Assembly (NCBI RefSeq): GCF_026241515.1
Contig: NZ_JAPHPW010000002.1
Location: forward strand, 1 to 64,000
Length of the DNA: 64,000 nt
Source: Vibrio sp. 14G-20
Lineage (GTDB): Bacteria > Pseudomonadota > Gammaproteobacteria > Enterobacterales > Vibrionaceae
Direction of reading: 5' to 3'
This document shows positions 61,801 through 64,000 of this stretch, piece after piece; position 1 is the stretch's first letter; each line of letters begins with the position of its first letter. A program made the position numbers and the translations under genes. The notes below the pieces were generated by a model, which was given only the letters and a program-made list of their open reading frames with translations, was not told the origin of the DNA and made no database searches.

Positions 61801-64000
61801 TTATGGATGAAGATGGCGCAACCGCTGAAACAACTGCTGGTATCGACGTCATTGCCGTTAATGACTTGCCAGTTGCAGGTTCAACGACCTACAGCGTTGA
61901 CGAAGATAACGTGATTACTATCTCTGAAGCGCAGCTTCTTTCGAACAGCTCAGATATCGAAGGTGATGTATCTGTTAGCGACGTTTCCTACTCAGGTGCA
62001 GATGGTATCTTCACTGACAATGGCGATGGCACATACAGCTTTGCGCCAAATGAAAACTTCAACGGCAATGTCAGCCTAGATGTAACCGTTGCAGATGAAG
62101 ACGGTGCAACCGCTCAAACTACTGCGGGTATTGATGTTATCGCAGTCAACGACGCTCCAGTCTCTGGCGACTTGGCTTACTCAGTTGATGAAGATGGTTC
62201 AATCACCCTAAGCCAAGAACAATTGCTGGCTCAAGCTTCTGATGTAGATGGCGACGACCTCACCGCTGCAAACCTAACGGCAGGTGATAACGCGACAGTA
62301 ACGGCAAACGATGATGGTTCATTTACCATCACACCAGATGCTGACTTCAATGGCGACATTGACCTAAGCTTCGATGTTTCAGATGGCCTTGAAACCGTTC
62401 AAGCAGGCGTTGACCTAACAGTTAACCCAGTGAACGACTTGCCTACGGCTGAAGATCAAAACTTCACCGTTGAGGAAGACGGAACGTTAACCTTCACTGA
62501 TGAGGATCTGTTAACTGGTGCAGCGGACATTGACGGTGACGACCTATTAGTTGCTGATGTGTCTTACACGGGTACCGACGGTGTATTCACCGATAACGGT
62601 GACGGCACTTATAGCTTTGCTCCGAATGAGAACTTCAATGGTGATGTAAACCTTGGTTTCACTGTGTCGGATGGTACTGACACTGTTGATGCCAACATTG
62701 ATGTGACAGTCACAGATGTGAATGATGCACCGGTTGCAGGTTCAACGACTTACCAGATGAACGAAGATGGCACCATCACATTAAGCCCTGAGCAGTTGAT
62801 TGCTAATAGCTCCGATGTTGATGGCGAAGTGTCTCTTGATAGCGTGAGCTACTCAGGTGCAGACGGTATCTTGGTTCAAAATGAAGATGGTTCAGTAACG
62901 TTCGCACCAAACGAAAACTTTAACGGCGACATCAACCTTGATGTGACGGTTATTGATGACGACGGTGCAACGGCTCAAACCACCGCTGGTATTGAAGTCA
63001 TTGCAGTTAATGACGCTCCAGTAGCCGGAAACGTGGCTTACTCGGTTGATGAAGACGGTTCAATTACGCTATCTCAAGAACAGTTATTGGCGAACGCTTC
63101 CGATGTTGATGGTGATGCACTGACCGCAAGCAACCTATCTGCGGGTGACAATGCAACCGTAACAGCAAACGAAGATGGTTCATTTACTATCATGCCGGAT
63201 GCTGATTTCAACGGTGACATTGACTTGAGCTTCGATGTGTCAGATGGCCTTGAAACTGTTCAAGCTGGCGTCGACCTAACGGTTAACCCAGTCAATGACT
63301 TACCAACAGCCGCAGACCAAAGTTTCACCGTTGAAGAAGATGGAACGCTAATCTTCACGGATGCAGACTTACTAGCAGGCGCTGCAGACATTGACGGTGA
63401 TGACTTGTCTATCACGGATGTGTCTTACACGGGCGCAGAAGGTGTGTTCACGGATAACGGTGATGGCACTTACAGTTTTGCTCCGAACGAGAACTTCAAT
63501 GGCGATGTAAACCTAGGCTTTACAGTGTCTGATGGCACTGAGACAGTCGATGCCAATATTGATGTGACCGTAACGGACGTTAACGATGCACCAGTGGCGG
63601 GTTCAACGTCTTACCAAATGAACGAAGATGGCACGATTACCATTAGCCCTGAGCAGTTGATTGCGAACAGCTCAGACGTTGATGGTGAAGTGTCGCTTGA
63701 AAGCGTGACTTACTCAGGCTCTGACGGCTCTTTGGTTCAAAACGATAACGGGTCTGTGACCTTCACGCCAAACGAGAACTTTAATGGTGATATCAGCCTA
63801 GATGTGGTCGTGACCGATGATGACGGTGCGACTGCAACAACAACGGCAGGTATCGAAGTTCTGGCTGTGAACGATGGGCCTGAATCTGAGGATGTGAAAC
63901 TAACCACAGCCGAAGACAGTACCATCCTTATCACACAAGACATGTTGTTAGCTCAAGCTACCGACATCGATAACACCTCAGACGAGCTGTCAGCTTCTGG
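43875..64000 (+). CDS. Giant cadherin-like tandem-repeat adhesin, 3' end beyond the window
   Basis: One reading frame runs from ATG 43875 to the window end: 6,708 complete codons plus two bases. I checked phase at more than 20 points and it stays the same. Residues 1 to about 220 are low-complexity Gln/Asn, then Gly/Ser/Ala/Glu, with no Sec signal, as expected for a type I substrate. About 55 cadherin-like repeats of ~96 residues follow. Their consensus elements are EDGSITLSQEQLL, ASDVEGDDL, NDDGSFTITP, NENFNGDVNFSFDVSDGT and a PVNDAP-type linker. Acidic DxDGD and NGDGT turns suggest calcium binding. Four non-repeat modules interrupt the array. It is probably a surface or released adhesin exported by the divergent system; the C-terminus needed to prove that is not visible. 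Confidence 0.9.
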   Translation, partial: MAGENNQNNQNEDLNDAVEQTDTNDAGTPSQQQNQQNQQNTIASTIATGAENSDAADEVNQALDENPSGAGNAEDASASGAAVQEETPESDGESDAAQSNVVDSVASDGGSAEGASGSGGGDSGAGAQAVGGGGAAGSEGGVDAEGNQAQGQAVQTSATSSSSTDSEGSQGGDNLDSETAEEMFAVDVQDQSNEATNQVEDDFDSETTSETFQINVESENDAPEAEQDLAYIIDEDGSITFTQEQLLEYASDVDGDELVASNVQVGADASVQDNGDGTFTVVPSADFNGELDLTFDISDGQETISSTIDLTVRPINDAPVPEDKTFEIEEDGTLVFTDADLLTGATDIEGDNLTVEGVTYDGGDGILTDNGNGTYTFAPNENFNGDVNFGFDVSDGTDTVSANIDVSVTAVDDAPVSGDLAYSIDEDGSIRLSQEQLLSQASDVEGDDLTASGLTVGGDATVVANDDGSFTITPDENFNGDIDISFDISDGTNTVQASADLTVNPVNDLPVPQDQQFSIAEDGTLLFTDADLLSGATDIEGDNLTVEGITYEGTDGVLTDLGEGSYSFAPNENFNGDVSFSFDVSDGTDTVSANIDVSVTPENDPPVAGSTSYTVNEDNSITISDAQLLATSSDIEGDVSIDSVTYSGSDGVLEINGNGTYTFSPNENFSGEIALDVVVADEDGATDATTAGINVLEVNDPPVAGPTSYTIDEDSVLTFSESQVLLNASDVEGDVELVGISYNGPDGIFSVNGDGTCSFAPNENFNGQVQLDVTIRDEDGAEVETVINVDVLPINDAPVSGDLAYNVNEDGSITLSQEQLLSQASDVEGDDLTASDLTVGGDATVVANDDGSFTITPDENFNGDIDISFDISDGTNTVQASADLTVNPVNDLPVPQDQQFSVEEDGTLIFTDADLLTGATDIEGDNLTVEGVTYDGGDGILTDNGNGTYTFAPNENFNGDVNFGFDVSDGTDTVSANIDVSVTAVDDAPVSGDLAYSIDEDGSIRLSQEQLLSQASDVEGDDLTASGLTVGGDATVVANDDGSFTITPDENFNGDIDISFDISDGNNTVQASADLAVNPVNDLPVPQDQQFSVEEDGTLIFTDADLLTDATDIEGDNLTVEGVTYDGGDGILTDNGNGTYTFAPNENFNGDVNFSFDVSDGTDTVAANIDVSVTAVDDAPVSGDLAYSVDEDGSIRLSQEQLLSQASDVEGDDLTASSLTVGGDATVVANDDGSFTITPDENFNGDIDISFDISDGTNTVQASADLTVNPVNDLPVPQDQQFSIAEDGTLQFTDADLLTGATDAEGDNLTVEAITYEGTDGVLTDLGEGSYSFAPNENFNGDVSFSFDVSDGTDTVSANIDVSVTPENDPPVAGSTSYTVNEDNSITISDAQLLATSSDIEGDVSIDSVTYSGSDGVLEINGNGTYTFSPNENFSGEIALDVVVADEDGATDATTAGINVLEVNDPPVAGPTSYTIDEDSVLTFSESQVLLNASDVEGDVELVGISYNGPDGIFSVNGDGTCSFAPNENFNGQVQLDVTIRDEDGAEVETAINVDVLPINDAPVSGYLAYNVNEDGSITLSQDQLLSQASDVEGEDLTASDLTVDGNATVTANDDGSFTIVPDANFNGDIDIQFNITDGTDTVQATADLTVNPVNDLPVPQDQQFSIAEDGTLQFTDADLLTGATDIDGDDLTVEGISYTGGDGVLTDHGDGTYTFAPNENFNGDVNFSFDVSDGTETVSANIDVSVTPENDPPVAGSTSYMVNEDNAITISDEQLLANSSDVEGAVSVDSVTYSGTDGVFQDNGDGSYTFLPNENFSGDISLEVIVADEDGSIDETTAGITVLEVNDPPVAGPTSYTIDEDSVLTFSESQILVNASDVEGDVELVGINYDGSDGIFTVNGDGTCSFAPNENFNGQVQLGVTIQDEDGATVETHINVDVLPINDAPVSGDLAYTVNEDSSITLSQEQLLARAGDIDSDNLEAINLSTDENATIQHNDDGSYTITPNADYNGDLDLNFDIIDNDGGSVQVGLDITVNPVNDLPQAQDQQFTIEEDGTLLFTDADLLAGASDIDGDELSIENVLYTGADGVLSDNGDGTYSFAPNENFNGDVQFSFDVSDGTDSTSAVIDVSVTPENDPPVAGSTSYTVQEDGQITISDEQLLANSSDVEGDVALSSVTYAGDDGSFVDNGNGTYTFTPNENFDGDISLDVVVVDEDGATATTTAGIDVIAVNDGPETSGIQAEVDEDNSITITQEQLLANATDVEGDELTASNLQTNDPDATIVANDDGSFTITHTENFNGELDFTYNISDGENEVLTTLDLTVNPVNDAPEAGDEIFIQAQEDQTVGVTLREEPALRLDQAPENGIIEANVNDEWVVLEVGQEVPADTEVRFIPNDDALANGTHTTQIGTFDDNASVDDWGTEVDPYTREFSDGDLTVTVQSNDDPLGAWNGNTHIGHGIGDTDRQGLSGDEKLTVSVEGQDINEISFHLDGLGGWFMEESRHFTEVEIRAFNDDGELIDSMTYHKEDRSNYETDYTLTVNEPVSYFELGTVQGNGTYVVQNMTVSQTCHDEAVFTSIGVDGSEITETVELNIHAGDNEIELTAELPNITVDTDGSAQFASVVITEEQLLAQASDIDGDDLDIQNLELVGENSEHATLTDNGDGTWTVTPDENFHGEIELGYQVTDGELTDSNIININFESVNDAPIVSGPIVLSTDEDEGITFSADDLLANTTDVEGDTLSISDITYGGDNGDLVDNGDGTFTFMPNENFNGEIDIDYKVFDGTDEVATHLDLTVVPVNDVPVPGEPLHTQMLENGSIIIEAKDLLSGATDVDGDILHVENLLLADQTQGTLTDNGDNTFTFEPAENFSGEVNLTFDISDGQASAPSTATVDVEIVNEGPEVSGPIEAAVDEDGSITITQEDLLANATDVDGDNLEAVNFATNDPNAVIVENSDGSFTITPSADFFGEIEFTYDVTDAIETVAADLNLTVNPINDAPDVPDMSFTTEDGQAITITEAELLAQATDVEGDELSVVNVTSASDTVEVTDNGDGTYTLTPEQGFFGNVDLAFDVSDGTDVVAANIDLKVEFVNDAPEATPMVADVDEDGSILVTQEMLLENASDQDGDELFASSLETNDPNASIVDNGDGTYTVTPSEDFNGDIAFTYEVSDGELSTSNDMTLTVNPVNDIPIVAPGLYHIEEDGSILFTQEDLLSGAIDIDGDALSVTSINYSGDEGTVTDNGDGTFSFVPEEHFSGDLQFSFTVTDGTDEVEQDINVHIEAVADAPDLVITDGDGVNVDDEAILVEPGGIVELNIAAALVDQDLSETLTVTVDGVPEGSVITYDNEGVINNQDNGITSYNDTEITVTFEGETAGYENTAGYYKVDEDGNITGVEIVYENASQVDGGGDLVPGQEQFSFQVAEGESFNLFLIPNGHQHNDFDAMQDGQYEFRAEDGSPANMDTVDPQLIFVAADGSETVIQGQNGDAIFHGGSSSQLNQDGIEHTRTTVNEDGELVYGFEDLYGGGDADYTDFNFTIDVGEVNSQIYSGEVTVGPDGTVNLPTTAIENALQIQLPEDFNEQLEVHVTATATELSNDDSETVSQTIYINATGAHIEHAPEALPVAATVEEDGSIIITQEDLLANARDLDGDQLTALNLATDDESVTITDNGDGTYTLTPDADFNGDVSFTFDVSDGDDVVSTNLELTVSPVNDGPEAQDQAFIVGEDGVLTFNDQDLLTGATDIEGDDLSVEGVTYTGTDGVLTDNGDGTYSFAPNENFNGDVNFSFNVSDGTDTVTANIDVSVTPENDPPVAGSTSYTVHEDNSITISNEQLLANSSDIEGEVAIDNVTYSGSDGVLEINGDGTYTFSPNENFNGEVSLDVVVTDEDGATEATTAGITVLEVNDPPVAGPTSYTIDEDSVLTFNESQVLLNASDIEGDVELVEINYDGPDGIFSINGDGTCSFAPNENFNGQVQLDVTIQDEDGAQVDTFITVDVLPINDVPVSGDLAYSVEEDGSITLSQEQLLSQASDVDGDDLTASNLVVDGDATVVANDDGSFTITPDANFNGDIDLTFDINDGADTLVATADLTVNPVNDLPQPQDQTFSIGEDGILNFTDEDLLTGATDIDGDDLSVEGVAYTGADGVLTDNGDGSYSFAPNENFNGDVNFSFDVSDGTDTVQANIDVSVTPENDPPVAGSTSYTVHEDNSITISDEQLLANSSDIEGDVAVDSVTYTGADGVFEDNGDGTYTFSPNENFNGEVSLDVVVTDEEGATEATTAGITVLEVNDPPIAGSTSYSVNEDEVITISSEQLLANASDIEGEVAIDSVNYTGSDGIFTDNGDGTFSFAPNANFDGDVSLDVVVTDEDGATVATNASIDVLPVNDAPVSGDLAYSVDEDGSITLSQEQLLAQASDVDGDDLTAANLTVGGDATVTANDDGSFTITPDANFNGDIDLNFDITDGDATLQATADLTVNPVNDLPTVGEPQFVTQEDTSFTFTEEQLLQNAGDIDGDNLSVENVASDSGTLADNGDGTYTFAPNENFDGNVNVTFDVNDGTATVPAEATIDVQSVVDMPELSIASDLIIASDNFESGSNGWNTGTESSQGFESGDMLGRIGGTGGDEAVSKTYDIPSDVSEVNISFSFYEIDSWDGESFQIFVGGEELTSLDNSAFQTQDGTTTLYDSAGNEVGEVVHGVSQGEGFSGWNDQAHQINLTVPVEDGQLELGFGSTLNQSVNDESFGIDNIEISVSDADYQIIGTEDTPVPLDIDAALTDTDGSENLAILIEDVPEGSSLSAGTDNGDGTWSLQPEELAGLEFIPSGDFNGDVVLTVNATSTDVDTGTTATATQDVTIHISPANDAPEVDGDISAVTAEDNSITLTQEQLLEHAVDIDGDDLSAINLTTNDENATVEMNDDGSFTITPSENFNGNIEFSYDVTDGEDMVAAGLDLTVTPVNDAPEPQDQAFTIGEDGVLNFTDEDLLTGATDVEGDTLTVESVTYTGADGVLTDNGDGSYSFAPNENFNGDVNFSFDVSDGTDTVQANIDVSVTPENDPPVAGSTSYTVHEDNSITISNEQLLANSSDVEGEVAIDSVSYTGSDGVFEDNGDGTYTFSPNENFNGEVSLAVVVTDEDGATEATTAGITVLEVNDPPIAGSTSYSVNEDEVITISSEQLLANASDIEGEVAIDSVNYTGSDGIFTDNGNGTFSFAPNANFDGDVSLDVVVTDEDGATVATNASIDVLPVNDAPVSGGLAYSVDEDGSINLSQEQLLAQASDVDGDDLTAANLTVGGDATVTANDDGSFTITPDANFNGDIDLSFDISDGTESIVANADLTVNPVNDLPTTSDVYANVDEDNVITITQEQLLANAADIEGDDLVASDLTLVGDDATIVDNGDGTFSITPSENFNGYIDVAYSISDGDTPIAANLGLTVDPVNDAPIVSADVAITIEEDGSYTITQEELLQFATDIEDDDMTAIIGEQGDETTVSGTVLDAETSNPVSGAEVTLTDSAGNSYTTVTDDSGNYSVTGSVVDQGTVTIEQEGSITSSFLVPAGEDTNGGVTAISEVLEETDMRIVVTWGESPRDMDNHLWLYDTENGNELDHIYYRDMSHDLGEGNVVQQDVDDTNGNGPETITIPNYQDADMHYSVHNYTSRSWDVDGVEDVQVQVFVGDTLVETFSPDLADNPSGDHWHVFDIVNGVIVPSQDVGSENAFDLPTAEEALAAENGIDISELLAGDEDGDSGDTGGNEPSVGDVSIENALITDNGDGTYTITPEENFNGEFSISYNVDDGNGGVTPAELDVTVTAVNDLSVIYDHDYTINEDGSLTFTDEQLLAGATDIDGDDLSVESVNYEGTDGVFTDNGDGTYTFAPNENFNGNVDLTYDVSDGTDVVSANIDVQVVPINDVPVAGSTTYSVEEDGSITLSDAQLLANSSDVEGEVFVSDVSYSGTDGVFTDNGDGTYTFAPNENFNGDISLDVSVMDEDGATAETTAGIDVIAVNDLPVAGSTTYSVDEDNVITISEAQLLSNSSDIEGDVSVSDVSYSGADGIFTDNGDGTYSFAPNENFNGNVSLDVTVADEDGATAQTTAGIDVIAVNDAPVSGDLAYSVDEDGSITLSQEQLLAQASDVDGDDLTAANLTAGDNATVTANDDGSFTITPDADFNGDIDLSFDVSDGLETVQAGVDLTVNPVNDLPTAEDQNFTVEEDGTLTFTDEDLLTGAADIDGDDLLVADVSYTGTDGVFTDNGDGTYSFAPNENFNGDVNLGFTVSDGTDTVDANIDVTVTDVNDAPVAGSTTYQMNEDGTITLSPEQLIANSSDVDGEVSLDSVSYSGADGILVQNEDGSVTFAPNENFNGDINLDVTVIDDDGATAQTTAGIEVIAVNDAPVAGNVAYSVDEDGSITLSQEQLLANASDVDGDALTASNLSAGDNATVTANEDGSFTIMPDADFNGDIDLSFDVSDGLETVQAGVDLTVNPVNDLPTAADQSFTVEEDGTLIFTDADLLAGAADIDGDDLSITDVSYTGAEGVFTDNGDGTYSFAPNENFNGDVNLGFTVSDGTETVDANIDVTVTDVNDAPVAGSTSYQMNEDGTITISPEQLIANSSDVDGEVSLESVTYSGSDGSLVQNDNGSVTFTPNENFNGDISLDVVVTDDDGATATTTAGIEVLAVNDGPESEDVKLTTAEDSTILITQDMLLAQATDIDNTSDELSAS
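45660..46320 (+). repeat. Long near-identical block, copy 1 (copy 2 at 47955-48615)
   Basis: The segment recurs 2,295 bp downstream with only scattered base changes; TCAGTAAATGGTGATGGCAC, for example, is present in both. The offset equals 765 codons, or eight repeat units, so blocks of several repeats were duplicated together in frame. Other lags are visible nearby: 1,722 bp (45139 to 46861) and 573 bp (46861 to 47434). Confidence 0.85.
47955..48615 (+). repeat. Long near-identical block, copy 2 (copy 1 at 45660-46320)
   Basis: This is the second copy of the block described at 45660, at a 2,295-bp offset. Differences such as GTCATC against GCCATC before AATGTTGACGTACTG show that the copies have begun to diverge. 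Confidence 0.85.
50868..51717 (+). other. Adhesin inserted module A (about residues 2332-2614)
   Basis: The cadherin-like pattern stops after NPVNDAPEAGDE and is replaced by about 280 residues of other sequence. It begins with an Ig-like piece (EDQTVGVTLREEPALRLDQA). A beta-rich, lectin-like part follows (LTVTVQSNDDPLGAWNGN, ISFHLDGLGGWFMEESRH, YFELGTVQGNGTYVVQNMTV), then an Ig-like tail. It includes one of the few Cys (SQTCHDE). I do not recognise the family; a carbohydrate or protein ligand is a guess. Confidence 0.7.
51718..53717 (+). repeat. Cadherin-like repeat array 2 (about 7 units)
   Basis: Seven more divergent units of the same fold lie here, with strand motifs NFHGEIELGY, NFNGEIDIDY, NFSGEVNLTF, DFFGEIEFTY, GFFGNVDLAF, DFNGDIAFTY and HFSGDLQFSF. 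Protein and DNA identity between units is clearly lower than in array 1, so this segment looks older or under different selection. Confidence 0.8.
53718..54720 (+). other. Adhesin inserted module B with DUF4114 domain (about residues 3282-3616)
   Basis: After EAVADAPDLVITDGDG the repeat pattern is broken by about 335 residues. The centre fits the DUF4114 family seen in secreted adhesins: QFSFQVAEGESFNLFLIPNG, then LIFVAADGSETVIQG and the signature GFEDLYGGGDADYTDFNFTI. Flanking beta-rich pieces resemble Ig-like domains (LVDQDLSETLTVTVDGVPEG). The array resumes at AATVEEDGSIIITQEDLL. Confidence 0.72.
54721..57590 (+). repeat. Cadherin-like repeat array 3 (about 10 units)
   Basis: Ten units lie between modules B and C, again with high mutual identity. 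A block near 56161-57260 recurs at 58741-59840 with a 2,580-bp offset (860 codons, nine units), on the far side of module C. The last unit (NFDGNVNVTFDVNDGTATVP) is more divergent. Confidence 0.85.
57591..58434 (+). other. Adhesin inserted module C, jelly-roll-like plus Ig-like (about residues 4573-4854)
   Basis: About 180 residues look like a secreted lectin or carbohydrate-binding jelly roll: SDNFESGSNGWNTGTESSQG, FSFYEIDSWDGESFQIFVGG, LELGFGSTLNQSVNDESFGI and DNIEIS. A different Ig-like repeat type follows (GTEDTPVPLDIDAALTDTDG, then DNGDGTWSLQPEELAGLEF). The fold call is from pattern only; ligand unknown. Confidence 0.65.
58435..60287 (+). repeat. Cadherin-like repeat array 4 (six units plus the first half of one)
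   Basis: Six full units are followed by the first half of a seventh (EEDGSYTITQEELLQFATDI), which is cut by module D. The first units repeat the array 3 block at a 2,580-bp offset; CAGTCAACGAGGACGAAGTT, for example, occurs at both 56761 and 59341. Confidence 0.85.
60288..61119 (+). other. Adhesin inserted module D, nested inside one repeat (about residues 5472-5749)
   Basis: The module starts with a carboxypeptidase-regulatory-like domain (VSGTVLDAETSNPVSGAEVT, then DDSGNYSVTG). A DUF2135/YfaP-like domain follows (MRIVVTWGESPRDMDNHLWL, YRDMSHDLGEG, MHYSVHNYTSRSWDV) and an acidic linker. The host repeat resumes after it with DNGDGTYTITPEENFNGEFS, so the module sits within a repeat rather than between repeats. 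Confidence 0.75.
61097..61103 (+). repeat. Seven-G homopolymer inside the adhesin gene
   Basis: A run of seven G (GATACGGGGGGGAACGAA) lies in the acidic linker of module D. The reading frame is intact across it in this sequence. A change of one base would stop translation soon after in either other frame. Confidence 0.7.
61120..64000 (+). repeat. Cadherin-like repeat array 5 (continues past the window)
   Basis: The second half of the split unit, nine full units and the start of another (TAEDSTILITQDMLLAQATDI) are present. Strand motifs recur at about 61482, 61767, 62055, 62343, 62631, 62922, 63210, 63495 and 63780. The array shows no sign of ending, and no RTX nonapeptide (GGxGxDxLx) has appeared. 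Confidence 0.87.

Noticed and set aside
43875..64000. Regular spacing of repeats as a CRISPR or satellite array
   Set aside because: Units are about 288 bp, in frame throughout and translate to one conserved fold; there are no short repeats with unique spacers.
63000..64000. RTX calcium-binding nonapeptides near the end of the visible adhesin
   Set aside because: No GGxGxDxLx runs are present; the visible sequence is still cadherin-like repeats.

Overview
This window looks like a piece of a marine Vibrio genome (gamma-proteobacterium, moderate GC). The evidence is the gene types: a DUF2057 lipoprotein-like family member, a MoxR/Bat operon, Cys-type sulfatases with an anaerobic sulfatase maturase, many hybrid histidine kinases and a giant cadherin-like surface protein. 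The genus is an inference from protein style, not a database result. I saw no tRNA, rRNA, CRISPR array, insertion sequence or prophage gene.

Region 1 (1-6600): a 5'-truncated adenine-deaminase-type gene, a Crp/Fnr-type regulator, a 52-residue orphan ORF and a DUF2057 protein. After these comes a minus-strand operon of a di-haem cytochrome c peroxidase with a His-rich N-terminus, a hybrid sensor kinase and a small membrane protein.

Region 2 (6900-27000): a sulfatase-centred cluster. Two divergent periplasmic sulfatases are followed by an 8-haem cytochrome c with a HEAT/TPR tail, a six-gene MoxR-DUF58-DUF4381-BatA-Bat(B/C)-BatD operon, a LysR regulator, a YegS-like lipid kinase, a PafA-like phosphatase, a SUMF1-domain lipoprotein without the catalytic cysteines, a radical-SAM sulfatase maturase and a haem-free HEAT/TPR paralogue of the cytochrome tail. 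Related ATAAC/GTTAT dyads precede several of these units and suggest shared control, perhaps by the LysR protein.

Region 3 (27100-34000): gamma-glutamyltransferase, then a tight minus-strand operon of a two-receiver hybrid kinase, a small phosphate-binding-protein-like periplasmic protein and an outer-membrane beta-barrel. A perfect 22-bp palindrome lies next to the kinase start.

Region 4 (34100-64000) is the most unusual part. A minus-strand operon encodes a type I secretion apparatus: two non-identical ABC exporters with degenerate ATPase motifs, a TolC-like channel and an HlyD-like adaptor. Inside it are a pseudo-histidine kinase (Tyr at the phospho-His position, intact receiver) and a small Hpt-like protein with Lys at the His position. 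Facing it, after 188 bp, is one uninterrupted plus-strand reading frame that starts at 43875 and is still open at the window end (at least 6,708 codons). It has about 55 cadherin-like ~96-residue repeats, broken by four unrelated modules. The likely picture is export and display of a giant adhesin through a dedicated, phosphorelay-derived type I system. The substrate-exporter link is inferred from position, because the C-terminus with any secretion signal lies beyond the window.
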